Shown here one piece after another: positions 19,001-27,582 of a DNA stretch of 64,000 nt (positions are counted from its first letter, which is position 1; the number at the start of each line of letters is the position of its first letter). Under the pieces are notes generated by a model. It saw nothing but the letters and a program-made list of their open reading frames with translations, made no database searches and had not been told where the DNA came from. The stretch spans positions 1,934,501 to 1,998,500 of the forward strand of contig NZ_CP102428.1 in NCBI RefSeq assembly GCF_024652905.1, written 5' to 3'. This DNA comes from Pseudomonas oryzihabitans (GTDB lineage Bacteria > Pseudomonadota > Gammaproteobacteria > Pseudomonadales > Pseudomonadaceae). Made by a program: the position numbers and the translations under genes.

Positions 19001-19534
19001 ATGCACAAGACGGAAACGGCTGTTTCACACGATCGCTTCGCTGCCTCCTCGTCACTACTTGCCCTTGGCCTTTCCGCTAACGCGCAGTCCGGTTACAAGC
19101 CAGAATTCTTCAACGCCACCCAGTGGCGTACCCTGGTCGCCCTGTGCGCTCATCTGCAGGCCGACAGCCAGCAGGCCGATGCTCGCCTGCCCGAATTCAT
19201 CGATCGCCACATGCTCACCCCCTACGCCCATGGCGACCGCTCCAACATCGTCGATCCCTTCGACGAACAGGCGCAGGTCCAGCAGGGCGCCAATCTGCGC
19301 GACCTGCTGCGTGACGGTCTGGCTGTGGTGGATAGCTATTGCACCGAGCGACTGGGTGCCGGTTTCGCCGACCTGGCGGCTGGCGAGCAGGCCCAGGTGG
19401 TCACCGCCGCCGAAGCGGGGACCCTGAATCCGCCGGCCAAGGAATTTATCGATCTGCTGCGCAACGAGAGCGAGCGCAGCCAGTACGCCCATTCGCTGTT
19501 CGCTGCCTACGACGACACCCCCGCCGTCGCCTGA
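19001..19534 (+). CDS. Putative gluconate 2-dehydrogenase subunit 3-like protein
   Basis: The 177-aa protein begins with about 30 residues that look like a signal sequence (VSHDRFAASSSLLALGLSANA) and continues with a helical domain (FFNATQWRTLVALCAHLQAD ... LPEFIDRHM) resembling the small subunit of membrane gluconate/GMC dehydrogenases. Such subunits normally have a Tat signal with twin arginines; here the spot reads SHDRF, so Tat export is doubtful. No large or cytochrome subunit is nearby. The ATG at 19001 is used; the frame itself opens with a TTG two codons earlier. It is inserted between crtB and crtZ. Confidence 0.55.
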   Translation: MHKTETAVSHDRFAASSSLLALGLSANAQSGYKPEFFNATQWRTLVALCAHLQADSQQADARLPEFIDRHMLTPYAHGDRSNIVDPFDEQAQVQQGANLRDLLRDGLAVVDSYCTERLGAGFADLAAGEQAQVVTAAEAGTLNPPAKEFIDLLRNESERSQYAHSLFAAYDDTPAVA

Positions 19535-19573
19535 CCCCGGTTAGCGCCTCCCAGGAGGCGCTTCCGCTCCCGC

Positions 19574-20101
19574 CTAGTCCATGCCTTCCTGCACCTGATC
19601 CCGGGCCTTGCGCTCACGCGAGGAATCCAGGGCGCCGCCGTGTATCTCACGCAACTGCTGTTTGAGCTGCTGGGTGGTTGGCGCCAGCAGGAAGCCGAAG
19701 GACACGCAGCCGTCCTTGCCGTCCACCGCATGGTGCATGCGGTGCGCCTGATAGAGCCGTTTCAGATAGCCGGTGCGCGGCACGTAGCGGAACGGCCAGC
19801 GCTGATGGACCAGGCCATCGTGGGCGATGAAGTACAGCAGGCCGTAGAGGGTCATGCCGGCGCCGATCCATTGCAGGCGCCAGTAACCGGCATTGCCCAG
19901 GGCGATCAGCAGGATGGCGAGGCCGGCGAAGACGACCGCATAGAGGTCGTTCTTCTCGAACCAACCCGTGCGCGGGCGGTGGTGGGATTCATGCCAGCCC
20001 CACCCCCAGCCGTGCATGATGTACTTGTGCGACCACCAGGCGAAGGCTTCCATGCCAGCCACGGTGGCCAGCACGATTCCCGCATTGATCAGTAGCTCCA
20101 A
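19574..20101 (-). CDS. crtZ: Beta-carotene hydroxylase
   Basis: The membrane di-iron hydroxylase converts beta-carotene to zeaxanthin. Four histidine clusters are visible: HKYIMH, HESHH, HDGLVHQRW and HRMHH, separated by hydrophobic helices. Two starts are possible. A TTG at 20101 has GGAGG 5 nt before it and gives an N terminus of the length usual for CrtZ (175 aa); a GTG at 20119 would add six residues with a poor binding site. I chose the TTG. It is convergent with the crtB side and lies just after the lipid kinase on the minus strand. Confidence 0.92.
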   Translation of the reverse strand: MELLINAGIVLATVAGMEAFAWWSHKYIMHGWGWGWHESHHRPRTGWFEKNDLYAVVFAGLAILLIALGNAGYWRLQWIGAGMTLYGLLYFIAHDGLVHQRWPFRYVPRTGYLKRLYQAHRMHHAVDGKDGCVSFGFLLAPTTQQLKQQLREIHGGALDSSRERKARDQVQEGMD

Positions 20102-20123
20102 CGTTACCTCCGCACCCACCTGC

Positions 20124-21068
20124 TCAGGACGTCGCGACCGGCTCGGCCAGGGAGCCGGCGGTCTCGCCCAGCAGGGGCGAATCCACTGGTAGATAGACCT
20201 GCAGGATACCCGGACGCACCTCGAATCTCACCCGGTCGCGCTTGACCGGTTCGCCATCGAGATTCATGTCCAGACCTTCGGCGGCTTCCAACTCCACCCA
20301 GGGCAGGCGCGCGCGGATGAACATTTCTTCGGTGCTGAAGCCTTTGCTGAGGAATTCGCCAAGGGTACCGAGCACGTCCTGGGACGCCGGCAGGATGCCC
20401 ACGTCGAGCAAGCCATCGTTGACCACGGCGGTGGGACAGAGCACATGGCCACCGCCCGCCTGACGACCATTACCGATGCCCAGGGCGAGGAATTCACCTT
20501 CCCACTCGAAACCCGGCCCGCGGAAATGGCCGTGGGCCGAATGCACCTCGGCGAAGCGGGTCAGGCCGGTGAGCAGATAGGCCGCCCCGCCCAGCAGGCG
20601 CTTGAGTTCACCCGGGGTATTAGCGGTGACCTGGGAGCCGAAGCCACCGGTGGCCATGTTGAGGAACAGTTGACCATCCGCCGCGACCAGGTCGATGGCG
20701 CTGGTCGGGCCGTCCAGCAGCGCCAGGGCCGCCGCGGGTTCTACCGGCACCCCTGCTGCGCGGGCGAAGTCGTTGGCGGTGCCCAGCGGCAGCAGACCGA
20801 GGCACGCCTGGCTGTGGTTCTGGGCCATGGCTTCGGCCACCGCGCGCAGGGTGCCGTCGCCACCGGCCGCGACCAGGGTGCCATAGCCTTCGCGGGTCGC
20901 CTGCTCGACGAAGCGCGCCGCATCGTCTTCTTCCCAGGTTACCCGCACATCGATGCGATGACCGGCGGCACGCCGCTCGAGAATGGCCTCTCGAACGTCC
21001 TCGTTACCGGTTTCCTTGCCATTGAGAATGACCAGGGCTGCGTCAGCCAGGGTGCCTGTCGTCGTCAT
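20124..21068 (-). CDS. yegS: YegS-like lipid kinase
   Basis: The 314-aa diacylglycerol-kinase-family protein has the catalytic AAGGDGTLRAVAEA loop (about 68-81), LPLGTANDFARAAG (about 93-106) and a C-terminal MNLDGEPV segment that contributes to the active site. YegS of E. coli phosphorylates phosphatidylglycerol in vitro; the physiological substrate here is unknown. The ATG at 21068 is chosen over an upstream frame because the kinase domain then starts at the N terminus. It ends 22 nt before the crtZ TTG and could be co-transcribed with it. Confidence 0.87.
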   Translation of the reverse strand: MTTTGTLADAALVILNGKETGNEDVREAILERRAAGHRIDVRVTWEEDDAARFVEQATREGYGTLVAAGGDGTLRAVAEAMAQNHSQACLGLLPLGTANDFARAAGVPVEPAAALALLDGPTSAIDLVAADGQLFLNMATGGFGSQVTANTPGELKRLLGGAAYLLTGLTRFAEVHSAHGHFRGPGFEWEGEFLALGIGNGRQAGGGHVLCPTAVVNDGLLDVGILPASQDVLGTLGEFLSKGFSTEEMFIRARLPWVELEAAEGLDMNLDGEPVKRDRVRFEVRPGILQVYLPVDSPLLGETAGSLAEPVATS

Positions 21069-21194
21069 GTCTGTCGTCCAAGGTTGGCGCTGCGCGGCGA
21101 GATGCCGCGTCAGGTACCGGGCAGAGCCCGGCGTGCGATTCTGGAGACTAGGACTGTGGCCCAACGGCCACGTTCAGTCCTGACGATCGGTTGG

Positions 21195-22391
21195 CTACGC
21201 CTTGAGCAATTCCGCGAGGGGAATGAAGCGCACCAAGTCACCGACGGCGAAGGTGCGGTCCTCGCGGATCTCCACCAGACCATGGGCCCAGGCCGCGGTT
21301 TGCAGCACATTGGAACCCTGGTTGCGATGGGGCACCGCCCGGCCATTCTCCAGGCGCGCGCGCTGGTATTCACGGCGCGCCCCGGCTCGCGACCAGTCGA
21401 AACCCGCCGGTACCTCGACGCTCAGCGGCGCCACGTCGATCTTGCCGGCCCGGCGCAGCAGATAGGGCCGCGCCAGCAGGCCAAAGGTCACCAGGGTCGA
21501 GGCGGGATTGCCCGGCAGGCCGATCAGCGGGATACCGCGGAAACGCCCACAGGTCAGCGGCTTGCCCGGCTTGAGCGCCAGCTTCCACAGGGTCAGCTCG
21601 CCCTCTTCGCGCAGTGCCTGGCCCAGATAGTCGGCCTCCCCCACCGAGACGCCGCCGGTGGACAGTATCAGATCGGCCTGCAGCGAGCCGAGCCGCTGGC
21701 GGGTCTCGGCGAGGTCGTCCGGCAGGATGCCCTGGTCCGAGACCTCGCATCCCAGCCGCCGCAGCCAGCTGATGAGCAGGGCACGATTGCTGTTGTAGAT
21801 CTGCCCCGGTCCCAGGGGCTGCCCAGGCGCCACGAGTTCATCGCCGGTGGACAGGACCGCGACCTTGGGGCGGCGAAAGACGTCCAGCCGGGCACGCCCG
21901 AGGGACGCCGCGACGCCCAGTTCCACCGGGCCCAGGGCAGTACCGGCCGACAGGACCTCGTCCCCCACCTTGACCTCGTTGCCGCGGCGGCGGATGTTGC
22001 GCCCCGCTCGCAGTTGCTCGACGAAACGGACCCGGCCGTCGTCCAGCACCTCGGTGTTCTCCTGCATTTCCACGCAGTCGGCACCCGCTGGCACCGGCGC
22101 GCCGGTAAAGATGCGCGCACAGGTGCCTGGCTCCAGCGGCGCCGGTGCCTGGCCGGCGAAGATACGCTGGGAAACCCGCAGCGGCTCGCCCTGCCAGTCA
22201 TCCAGGCGCAAGACATAGCCGTCCATGGCACTGTTGTCCCAGGGCGGCAGGTCCAGGTCGGCGATCAGCGGAGCGGCCAGGATGCGCCCGTCGGCGTCTT
22301 CCAGGGCGACGCGCTCCTGGGGCAAGGGACCGTCTTCGGCGGCCATGGCCAGCAACCGCGCCAGGGCCTCTTCCAGCGACAGCAGGCTCAT
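21195..22391 (-). CDS. moeA: Molybdopterin molybdotransferase
   Basis: The 398-aa MoeA inserts molybdate into adenylylated molybdopterin. Landmarks are PPWDNSAMDGY (about 49-59), an RRRGNEVKVGD segment, the MoaB/Mog-like domain with VLSTGDEL (about 182) and LSTGGVSVGEADY (about 240-252), and a small C-terminal beta domain. It starts 4 nt inside the end of moaB, so the two are translationally coupled. Confidence 0.95.
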   Translation of the reverse strand: MSLLSLEEALARLLAMAAEDGPLPQERVALEDADGRILAAPLIADLDLPPWDNSAMDGYVLRLDDWQGEPLRVSQRIFAGQAPAPLEPGTCARIFTGAPVPAGADCVEMQENTEVLDDGRVRFVEQLRAGRNIRRRGNEVKVGDEVLSAGTALGPVELGVAASLGRARLDVFRRPKVAVLSTGDELVAPGQPLGPGQIYNSNRALLISWLRRLGCEVSDQGILPDDLAETRQRLGSLQADLILSTGGVSVGEADYLGQALREEGELTLWKLALKPGKPLTCGRFRGIPLIGLPGNPASTLVTFGLLARPYLLRRAGKIDVAPLSVEVPAGFDWSRAGARREYQRARLENGRAVPHRNQGSNVLQTAAWAHGLVEIREDRTFAVGDLVRFIPLAELLKA

Positions 22392-22927
22392 CCGCGCGGC
22401 CCGCAGGGTTCGGCCTGCTTCAGATGCGGCACGAAGTTGCAGGGGCGATGACGGTTGTCCAGCTGCTCGGCGAGGATGCCGTCCCAGGCGGTGCGGCAGG
22501 CATTGGTCGAACCGGGCAGGCAGCAGACCAGGGTGCCGTTGGCCAGACCGGCCAGGGCACGGGACTGCACGGTGGAGGTGCCGATGTCGGCCACGGAGAT
22601 CTGGCGGAACAGCTCGCCGAAGCCGTCCACCTGCTTGTCCAGCAGGCAGGCCACGGCTTCCGGGGTGCTGTCGCGACCGGTGAAGCCGGTGCCACCGGTG
22701 ATGAGCACCACCTGCACCTGGTCTTCGGCGATCCAGTGGGCGACCTGGGCGCGGATCCGATAGAGGTCATCCTTGAGCAGCACGCGGTCGGCGAGGAAGT
22801 GGCCGGCGGCCTGCAGGCGGTCGACGAACAGCTGACCCGAGGTATCGGTCTCGAAGGTGCGGGTGTCGCTGACCGTGAGGACGGCAACGTTCAGCGGTAC
22901 GAAAACCGCCTCGGCTTTATGGCTCAT
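22388..22927 (-). CDS. moaB: Molybdenum cofactor biosynthesis protein B
   Basis: The 179-aa protein of the MoaB/MogA family binds molybdopterin and catalyses its adenylylation or supports that step. Key motifs are AVLTVSDTRT (about 15-24), ITGGTGFTGRDSTPEAV (about 76-92), and a LPGSTNACRTAW loop (about 137-148). It is first in a moaB-moeA pair; mobA lies about 930 nt away on the other strand. Confidence 0.92.
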   Translation of the reverse strand: MSHKAEAVFVPLNVAVLTVSDTRTFETDTSGQLFVDRLQAAGHFLADRVLLKDDLYRIRAQVAHWIAEDQVQVVLITGGTGFTGRDSTPEAVACLLDKQVDGFGELFRQISVADIGTSTVQSRALAGLANGTLVCCLPGSTNACRTAWDGILAEQLDNRHRPCNFVPHLKQAEPCGPRG

Positions 22928-23164
22928 CTGCTTGGGTTTCCGAAGAGTGCGAAAGAAAGGGTGCAGCGGAAGACCGCTGGACGGGCAGCGGGTTTCCCGT
23001 GGGTGAGGTGACCAGGGGTGGCTAAGGCCAGGAGGCGAGCGCTCCGGCAGGGAGGCTCGCTGTCGGCCACCAGGGTCAGGGAAGACATCCGCGCGGGCTG
23101 CATAGTGACAGCCTAGAGGAAAAGCCGACGCCCCTTCAACCCGCAGGGGCGCGACCGGCCATGG

Positions 23165-23656
23165 CTAGCGCTGGCGTTGTTCGCCCTCGGCGTGGCTGTC
23201 CCACTTGATGGGGCGCGGATCGGCGATATCGTTGGCGTCCTGGCTGAAGCGACCATATTGCGGCGCGATGTCCGGATCCTCTTCCCAGGTCGCCTGCTGG
23301 GTGAAGGTGCCGGCCTTACGATCGAAGGTGAGGAAGTGCCGGGCCGTCTTGCCACCCCAGTCCGCAGACGGCAGCGAGATGAAATCCACCTGGTACTTAT
23401 CGTCGGTCAGTTGGCCATGCACCACGTAGACGCCATAGTGCTCCTCGCCCGGCGAGATGATCTTGTAGACGCCATTGCTGTAGTAATAGAGGGTGGCGTC
23501 GGGATAGGGCTTCTTCTCGTAGAGCTTTTCGTAGAACAGCTTCTGCCGGATGGTCGGCTTGCCGAAGGTGACCTTGATCGAGGGCGGTTCGCCACCGCCC
23601 GCGCCAAAGGCGGGCAAGGCCGCCAGGGCCAGGGCGGAAAGCAGCATCGTCTTCAT
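23165..23656 (-). CDS. Exported hypothetical protein
   Basis: The 163-aa protein has a clear signal peptide (MKTMLLSALALAALPAFGA) and then a beta-rich, tyrosine-rich body with no family I recognise. AGGAG lies 10 nt before the ATG at 23656; an in-frame TTG three codons earlier is less likely. There is no membrane segment after the signal, so it should be periplasmic or secreted. It stands alone between moaB and mobA, with 237 bp of no visible feature upstream of moaB. Confidence 0.7.
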   Translation of the reverse strand: MKTMLLSALALAALPAFGAGGGEPPSIKVTFGKPTIRQKLFYEKLYEKKPYPDATLYYYSNGVYKIISPGEEHYGVYVVHGQLTDDKYQVDFISLPSADWGGKTARHFLTFDRKAGTFTQQATWEEDPDIAPQYGRFSQDANDIADPRPIKWDSHAEGEQRQR

Positions 23657-23859
23657 CGTTTCCAAACTCCTTCTGGGCAGGGACTCCCCTCCACCAGGCG
23701 GAGAGGATCAAAGGTGTCTAGTACGCCCCTTTGCAGGGCACGCCCGAGTCTAGCCCAGGGCTGCTGCCCGAACAAACCCCGCCAGAGCCGGCAGCCAGGG
23801 CTTAAACCGGGCTAGGATGGACGCCCGCTTCCCACGTCCTGACACTCGAGGTCTTTTGC

Positions 23860-24441
23860 ATGTCCCTCCTGCCCGCTTCCATCCTGATCCTTGCCGGCGG
23901 GCGCGGCCAACGCATGGGCGGGCGCGACAAGGGCCTGGTGGAATGGCAGGGCCAGCCGCTGGTGGCCCAGGTGCAGGCGGCGGTGCGAACGCTGACCGAT
24001 GACCTGGTGATCTCCTGCAACCGCAACGCGCCGCGCTATGCTCAATGGGCCGACCAACTAGTGGCCGATGACCAGCCGGACTTTCCCGGCCCCCTGGCCG
24101 GCATCCTCGCCGGCCTCGCCGTGGCGCGGCATGACTGGGTGCTGCTGCTGCCCTGCGATGCGCCCCGTATCGATGCCGCCCTCGCCCGGCAGCTGCTGAC
24201 CGCGGCCCAGGCGAGCGACGGCCCGGTGATGGCGCGCCAGGGCGGCTACTGGCAACCGCTGTTCAGCGCCCTACCCCGGCGCCTGCTGCCGGCGCTACGT
24301 CAGGCCTGGGCAGGCGGCGAGCGCAGTCCGCGTGGGGCCCTGCTGCCGCTGGGCCTGACCGCGGTGGATTTCGCCGAAGACGATATCCGCCTGGCCAACT
24401 TCAACGATCCCACAGCCCTGGAAAGCGCGATCCGACCCTAG
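23860..24441 (+). CDS. mobA: Molybdenum cofactor guanylyltransferase
   Basis: The 193-aa enzyme attaches GMP to Mo-molybdopterin to make the MGD form used by nitrate and formate enzymes. The nucleotide motif LAGGRGQRMGGRDKGLV (about 11-27) is canonical, and PCDAPRID near residue 98 is the metal site. It is divergent from the exported protein. Its TAG stop (24439-24441) lies in the CTAG end of MITE copy 2; the C terminus (NPTALESAIRP-like) ends normally, so the protein seems intact. Confidence 0.93.
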   Translation: MSLLPASILILAGGRGQRMGGRDKGLVEWQGQPLVAQVQAAVRTLTDDLVISCNRNAPRYAQWADQLVADDQPDFPGPLAGILAGLAVARHDWVLLLPCDAPRIDAALARQLLTAAQASDGPVMARQGGYWQPLFSALPRRLLPALRQAWAGGERSPRGALLPLGLTAVDFAEDDIRLANFNDPTALESAIRP

Positions 24442-24584
24442 GTTCTGTACGAAAAGTCGACGAGCGAAGGTCAGGCGAGGCGAAAAAGGCTGAGGAAGCG
24501 GAGTTTACGAGCGGTAAATGAGCATTCCGAAGCCTTTTTCAACGAAGCATCACCGAGCGCAGGCACTTTTCGTACAGAACCTAG
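24438..24584. mobile_element. MITE-like element, copy 2 (147 bp)
   Basis: The element has perfect CTAG ends and terminal inverted repeats of about 20 bp. It lies in the opposite orientation to copies 1 and 3. Inside, GAAAAAGGCT and AGCCTTTTTC face each other around about 45 bp, so the transcript could fold into a long hairpin with U tracts. There is no coding sequence. Confidence 0.82.
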
Positions 24585-24687
24585 CGACCCATCGAGCCAG
24601 AGGGTGTGACTCACCGGTTCCCGGACGAACTTGACCCCGCGCCAGCGGTCCTAAGGCCGCTTGGTTGCCAAGAAAGGAGACCGTCAC

Positions 24688-24909
24688 ATGAACAAGCACC
24701 TGTTCCCCGCCGCCCTGTTGGTCGTCGCCAGCACCCTGCTCGCCGGCTGCTCCACGCCCAGCGTCATCACCCTCAACGATGGCCGCGAGATCCAGGCCAC
24801 CGACACGCCGAAGTACGATGACGACTCGGGCTTCTATACCTTCAAGCAGCTCGACGGCAAGCCGACCCGCATCAACAAGGACCAGGTTCGCACCATCAAG
24901 GAGCTCTGA
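24688..24909 (+). CDS. YgdI/YgdR-type small lipoprotein
   Basis: The 73-aa lipoprotein has a signal sequence ending in the lipobox LLAGCS (Cys at about residue 22). The mature part is a small beta-barrel-like DUF903 domain: an ITLNDGREI strand, then FYTFKQLDGK and the C-terminal INKDQVRTIKEL. The family is abundant in the enterobacterial and Pseudomonas envelope, with no defined role. AGGAGA lies 8 nt before the ATG, which supports this start over a longer frame. Confidence 0.88.
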   Translation: MNKHLFPAALLVVASTLLAGCSTPSVITLNDGREIQATDTPKYDDDSGFYTFKQLDGKPTRINKDQVRTIKEL

Positions 24910-24985
24910 TTCCTGCCCGGCGCGATTTTTTTACCTAACCCCTTGTGCTTGCATGAGTTTTAGGTAGAATGCGCGCCATCCATTA

Positions 24986-25062
24986 CGGAGCGTAGCGCAG
25001 CTTGGTAGCGCGTCTCGTTCGGGACGAGAAGGTCGCTGGTTCGAATCCAGTCGCTCCGACCA
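24986..25062 (+). tRNA. proK: tRNA-Pro (anticodon CGG)
   Basis: The 77-nt tRNA has a 7-bp acceptor stem CGGAGCG / CGCTCCG, anticodon stem-loop TCTCG-TTCGGGA-CGAGA with CGG at 25020-25022, the GTTCGAATC T arm and an encoded CCA. It matches the layout of E. coli proK. Its 3' end is duplicated at about 30004, marking an integration site. Confidence 0.95.
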
Positions 25063-25124
25063 ATCTGATCCGCCAGGATCACCCCAAGGCCCGCCTAGTG
25101 CGGGCTTTGTTGTTTCTGGGGTTT
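25049..25124 (+). repeat. Left attachment-like repeat at the tRNA-Pro 3' end
   Basis: From AGTCGCTCCGACCA through the terminator and beyond, this stretch is repeated imperfectly at 30004-30079. The longest perfectly matching core is about 22 bp around the terminator stem, starting at the CCCCAAGGCCCGCC side. It is a likely attL. Confidence 0.75.
25089..25110 (+). terminator. Terminator of tRNA-Pro
   Basis: A 6-bp GC stem (GCCCGC / GCGGGC) with a 5-nt loop CTAGT is followed by TTTGTTGTTT. It begins 26 nt after the tRNA. Confidence 0.75.
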
Positions 25125-25842
25125 GGTTGTCCGCTTGGATCGCCCAGCTCCGCTCTCCTGAATCGACGGTTTGCGACCGGGAACGCCTAGAACCTGTCCT
25201 GCCATACTGCTCGACGAAACGACGGCAGCCGCCGCGCCAGCCGACGTGGATCCGCCCGAGCAGACCTTGCTTGTGCTTGACCTCACGACCTACGAGCTGA
25301 CCGGCCGGGCAACAAGCGTCCTCGCGCTGAACCTCCAGCGGGCCGGGGCCCAGGCGCTGCTCGAGCAGCAAGGCCAGCAGCGCAGCGCCTACTCTTCCTA
25401 GCCAGCGACAGGCCACCTACGGGCGGCCTTTGCGTGTCCGGCCGCCGAGGGTCACGTCGACGCGCTACGCGCCTTGCAGGGAGTCTGCCTAGATCAGAGG
25501 GGTCGGCCTGCTGAATGCATAGCGGCAGGAGCGTCACAGGCTGCGGAACCGACTGACTGCACCGATCACCGCACCCTGGCCAGCGAAAGGCCAAAGGCGG
25601 GCGGCATGGAGGTGTCCGGGCAACCGGTCCTACACCTTGGCCGCCAGGGGCCGCGCCGGAGGGCTCTGCACCCGGCGCGCGCCGTCGTCACCCCGCCACG
25701 CCTGCGGGCTAAACATGTCGCTTTTTCTGCACCCCTGCATCAAGCCTAGTGACGCGGTAGTACTGGTGCGCCAAAAGGTTTGAATGACTCCAGATTGCCT
25801 GCGAAACCTTGCAGCTAGCGCAAGCGGATCTCCATGCCAACA
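25111..25842. other. GC-rich island edge with no firm gene
   Basis: These 732 bp lie between the tRNA and the defence operon. The first ~630 bp are GC-rich like the host chromosome; AT content rises after about 25750. One plus-strand frame (25171-25401, with LLVLDLTTYELTGRATSV) has coding-like codons but no convincing start or family. I looked for a tyrosine or serine recombinase remnant near attL and saw no recognisable motif. Confidence 0.5.
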
Positions 25843-27582
25843 CTAGCCATCAATCCAGCTGTCAAAGTCAGCATCGCTTGAATTAGGCCTCGGAATCGCT
25901 TCTGGCGATACGATCATGCTAGGCATTGAGACGCTACCGCCGAAGATCATCGCCGTGCGCCGGGGAAGCCCAGTAATACGCTTCAGTTCTCTTCGGTCAG
26001 ACCACTCTGAAGCCGCCGAAACAGCCGCAATATCCTTTTCAGATGTCAACCTAAACACGACCCAATTGTTGCACTGAGAAAGAACAGTAGGCGATATTTC
26101 AGATGGGCGCTGAGTACTAAGCCATAGCGCCAACCCAAATTTCCGACCTTCCTTTGCAAGCCGCTCATAAGCTAGAGAAGCCCCCATATTGTCTTCTACG
26201 GATCCCGTAGGACGCATGTAGTGGTGCGCCTCCTCCAAAACCAACAAAGTAGGGATTTTCTCATCCTGACCTCGTTCAAACAGCTCATAAGCATAAAGCT
26301 CCAAAAGGGAACCTAATACAAAAGGCGAAAGATCTTGAGGTAATCTTCGAAAATCAATTACATGGATTCGCCAAGTGCTTTCGTGAGTACCAAAAAGCTC
26401 ACCCACAAGCGCCTTTGATTCCTGCGACCAGTTAAGCGGTCGCCCATCCGCTTCACTACCATGAACGTCAACCACCTCACAGAACATCGGATCCTCAACC
26501 AGCCGGTTTATTCGAGTTATAAGGGGAGAAATGTTGGAGTAGGCAAATGCATTACGTTCCTGCCCCCCTCCCCTAACAGGCTGAATACCGTGGCTCTCGG
26601 CAACGAGCGAAGCCAAAGCGTTCATATGAGGCCAGCAAAGGGCGTCTCGCGCCGCACCTGATCTTATTGCATTGATCTTGGTATGCGCGATATCCGCGCC
26701 GATGGGCCTGCAATCACTAAAAAGAGTAGCGTTCTGATCTTCAACTAGGCCTGCCCCTGCTTGGGTAGGAAACCATCTAACCTTGTGCAAATTCTCTAAT
26801 GCAAATGTCAAAGCCGGGCGCTGAGTTTTTTCGCTCGGAACTAGAAGGCGATGCAACCCATGTCGACCCAAGGCATAGTACGGAATTTTAAATGAACCTG
26901 GCTCGCCCCCACCCATGGCAGTCTTTTTCACAGCGCCAACAGGTAATCCCTCTAAATCAAAGGCATTTGTATACTCACCATTTAAATCGAAAATCACTAT
27001 TCGCGATCGCGGCAATCTTACAAGCTGCTGCAAAATTGCTGCAGTAAAGCAGCTTTTTCCCTGACCAGAGCTTCCTAATACAGCCACATGCCTTGCAACC
27101 AGGTCGGTTATTCCGATACTCAAATCACCGCCACCACGCAAATCTCTTCCCAAGCAAACTTTCGGACCAGGCTGTTGATTTCCACACAACACCGATTGAA
27201 GCTCATCTAAAACAAGCGGGAATACTTCGACACCCAGAGCGGGAGTCGCAACGCATTCGTTAAAAAAACTTAACTCACCGGAAGCTCTCTCCAAGCGTCC
27301 AACAACTACGCATTTTATATTCCTCAACGGATCATTATGCTGTGCATTTGTACCGATACCATAACGATGCGCTTCCCTAGGTTCATCGAAGCTTAAAGAC
27401 ATGACCTTAAGGACTAGCGAATTACTTGCGTAGGGCACAAGCAGCAAGCTGCCAACCTCTGTAACTCCAGATATTCCGTACTGGTGGGATGTAAGATGAC
27501 CTTTGTGAAGGTCCAGCAAATTTAGGGTTACTTCGACGCCATCAACGCGTACGACGTAGCCAATCGGCATACGACCGTTCAC
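25843..27582 (-). CDS. HerA-like FtsK/HerA-clade ATPase (defence partner of SIR2)
   Basis: The 579-aa HerA-type hexameric ATPase (DUF87) begins with a beta-barrel HAS domain (about 5-65), followed by the Walker A loop GSSGQGKS (170-177), Walker B IVIFDLNGEY (195-204), a second acidic strand LLVLEEAHHYM (446-456) and the STQRPSEI sensor/arginine stretch (489-496). It starts with GTG, overlapping the SIR2 stop (GTGA); an ATG four codons later is an alternative. In known SIR2-HerA systems the ATPase assembles with the NADase and activates it or cuts DNA during phage infection. The gene is visibly AT-richer than the flanks, a sign of transfer. Confidence 0.9.
   Translation of the reverse strand: MNGRMPIGYVVRVDGVEVTLNLLDLHKGHLTSHQYGISGVTEVGSLLLVPYASNSLVLKVMSLSFDEPREAHRYGIGTNAQHNDPLRNIKCVVVGRLERASGELSFFNECVATPALGVEVFPLVLDELQSVLCGNQQPGPKVCLGRDLRGGGDLSIGITDLVARHVAVLGSSGQGKSCFTAAILQQLVRLPRSRIVIFDLNGEYTNAFDLEGLPVGAVKKTAMGGGEPGSFKIPYYALGRHGLHRLLVPSEKTQRPALTFALENLHKVRWFPTQAGAGLVEDQNATLFSDCRPIGADIAHTKINAIRSGAARDALCWPHMNALASLVAESHGIQPVRGGGQERNAFAYSNISPLITRINRLVEDPMFCEVVDVHGSEADGRPLNWSQESKALVGELFGTHESTWRIHVIDFRRLPQDLSPFVLGSLLELYAYELFERGQDEKIPTLLVLEEAHHYMRPTGSVEDNMGASLAYERLAKEGRKFGLALWLSTQRPSEISPTVLSQCNNWVVFRLTSEKDIAAVSAASEWSDRRELKRITGLPRRTAMIFGGSVSMPSMIVSPEAIPRPNSSDADFDSWIDG

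Noticed and set aside
24931-25416. 161-aa minus-strand frame over the tRNA-Pro gene
   Set aside because: The frame runs through the antisense of the tRNA, giving the usual DSNQRPSRPERD artefact. It has no start signal and no family.
25111-25842. Integrase remnant next to attL
   Set aside because: I read the frames on both strands and saw no R-H-R-Y tyrosine recombinase pattern or serine recombinase motif.
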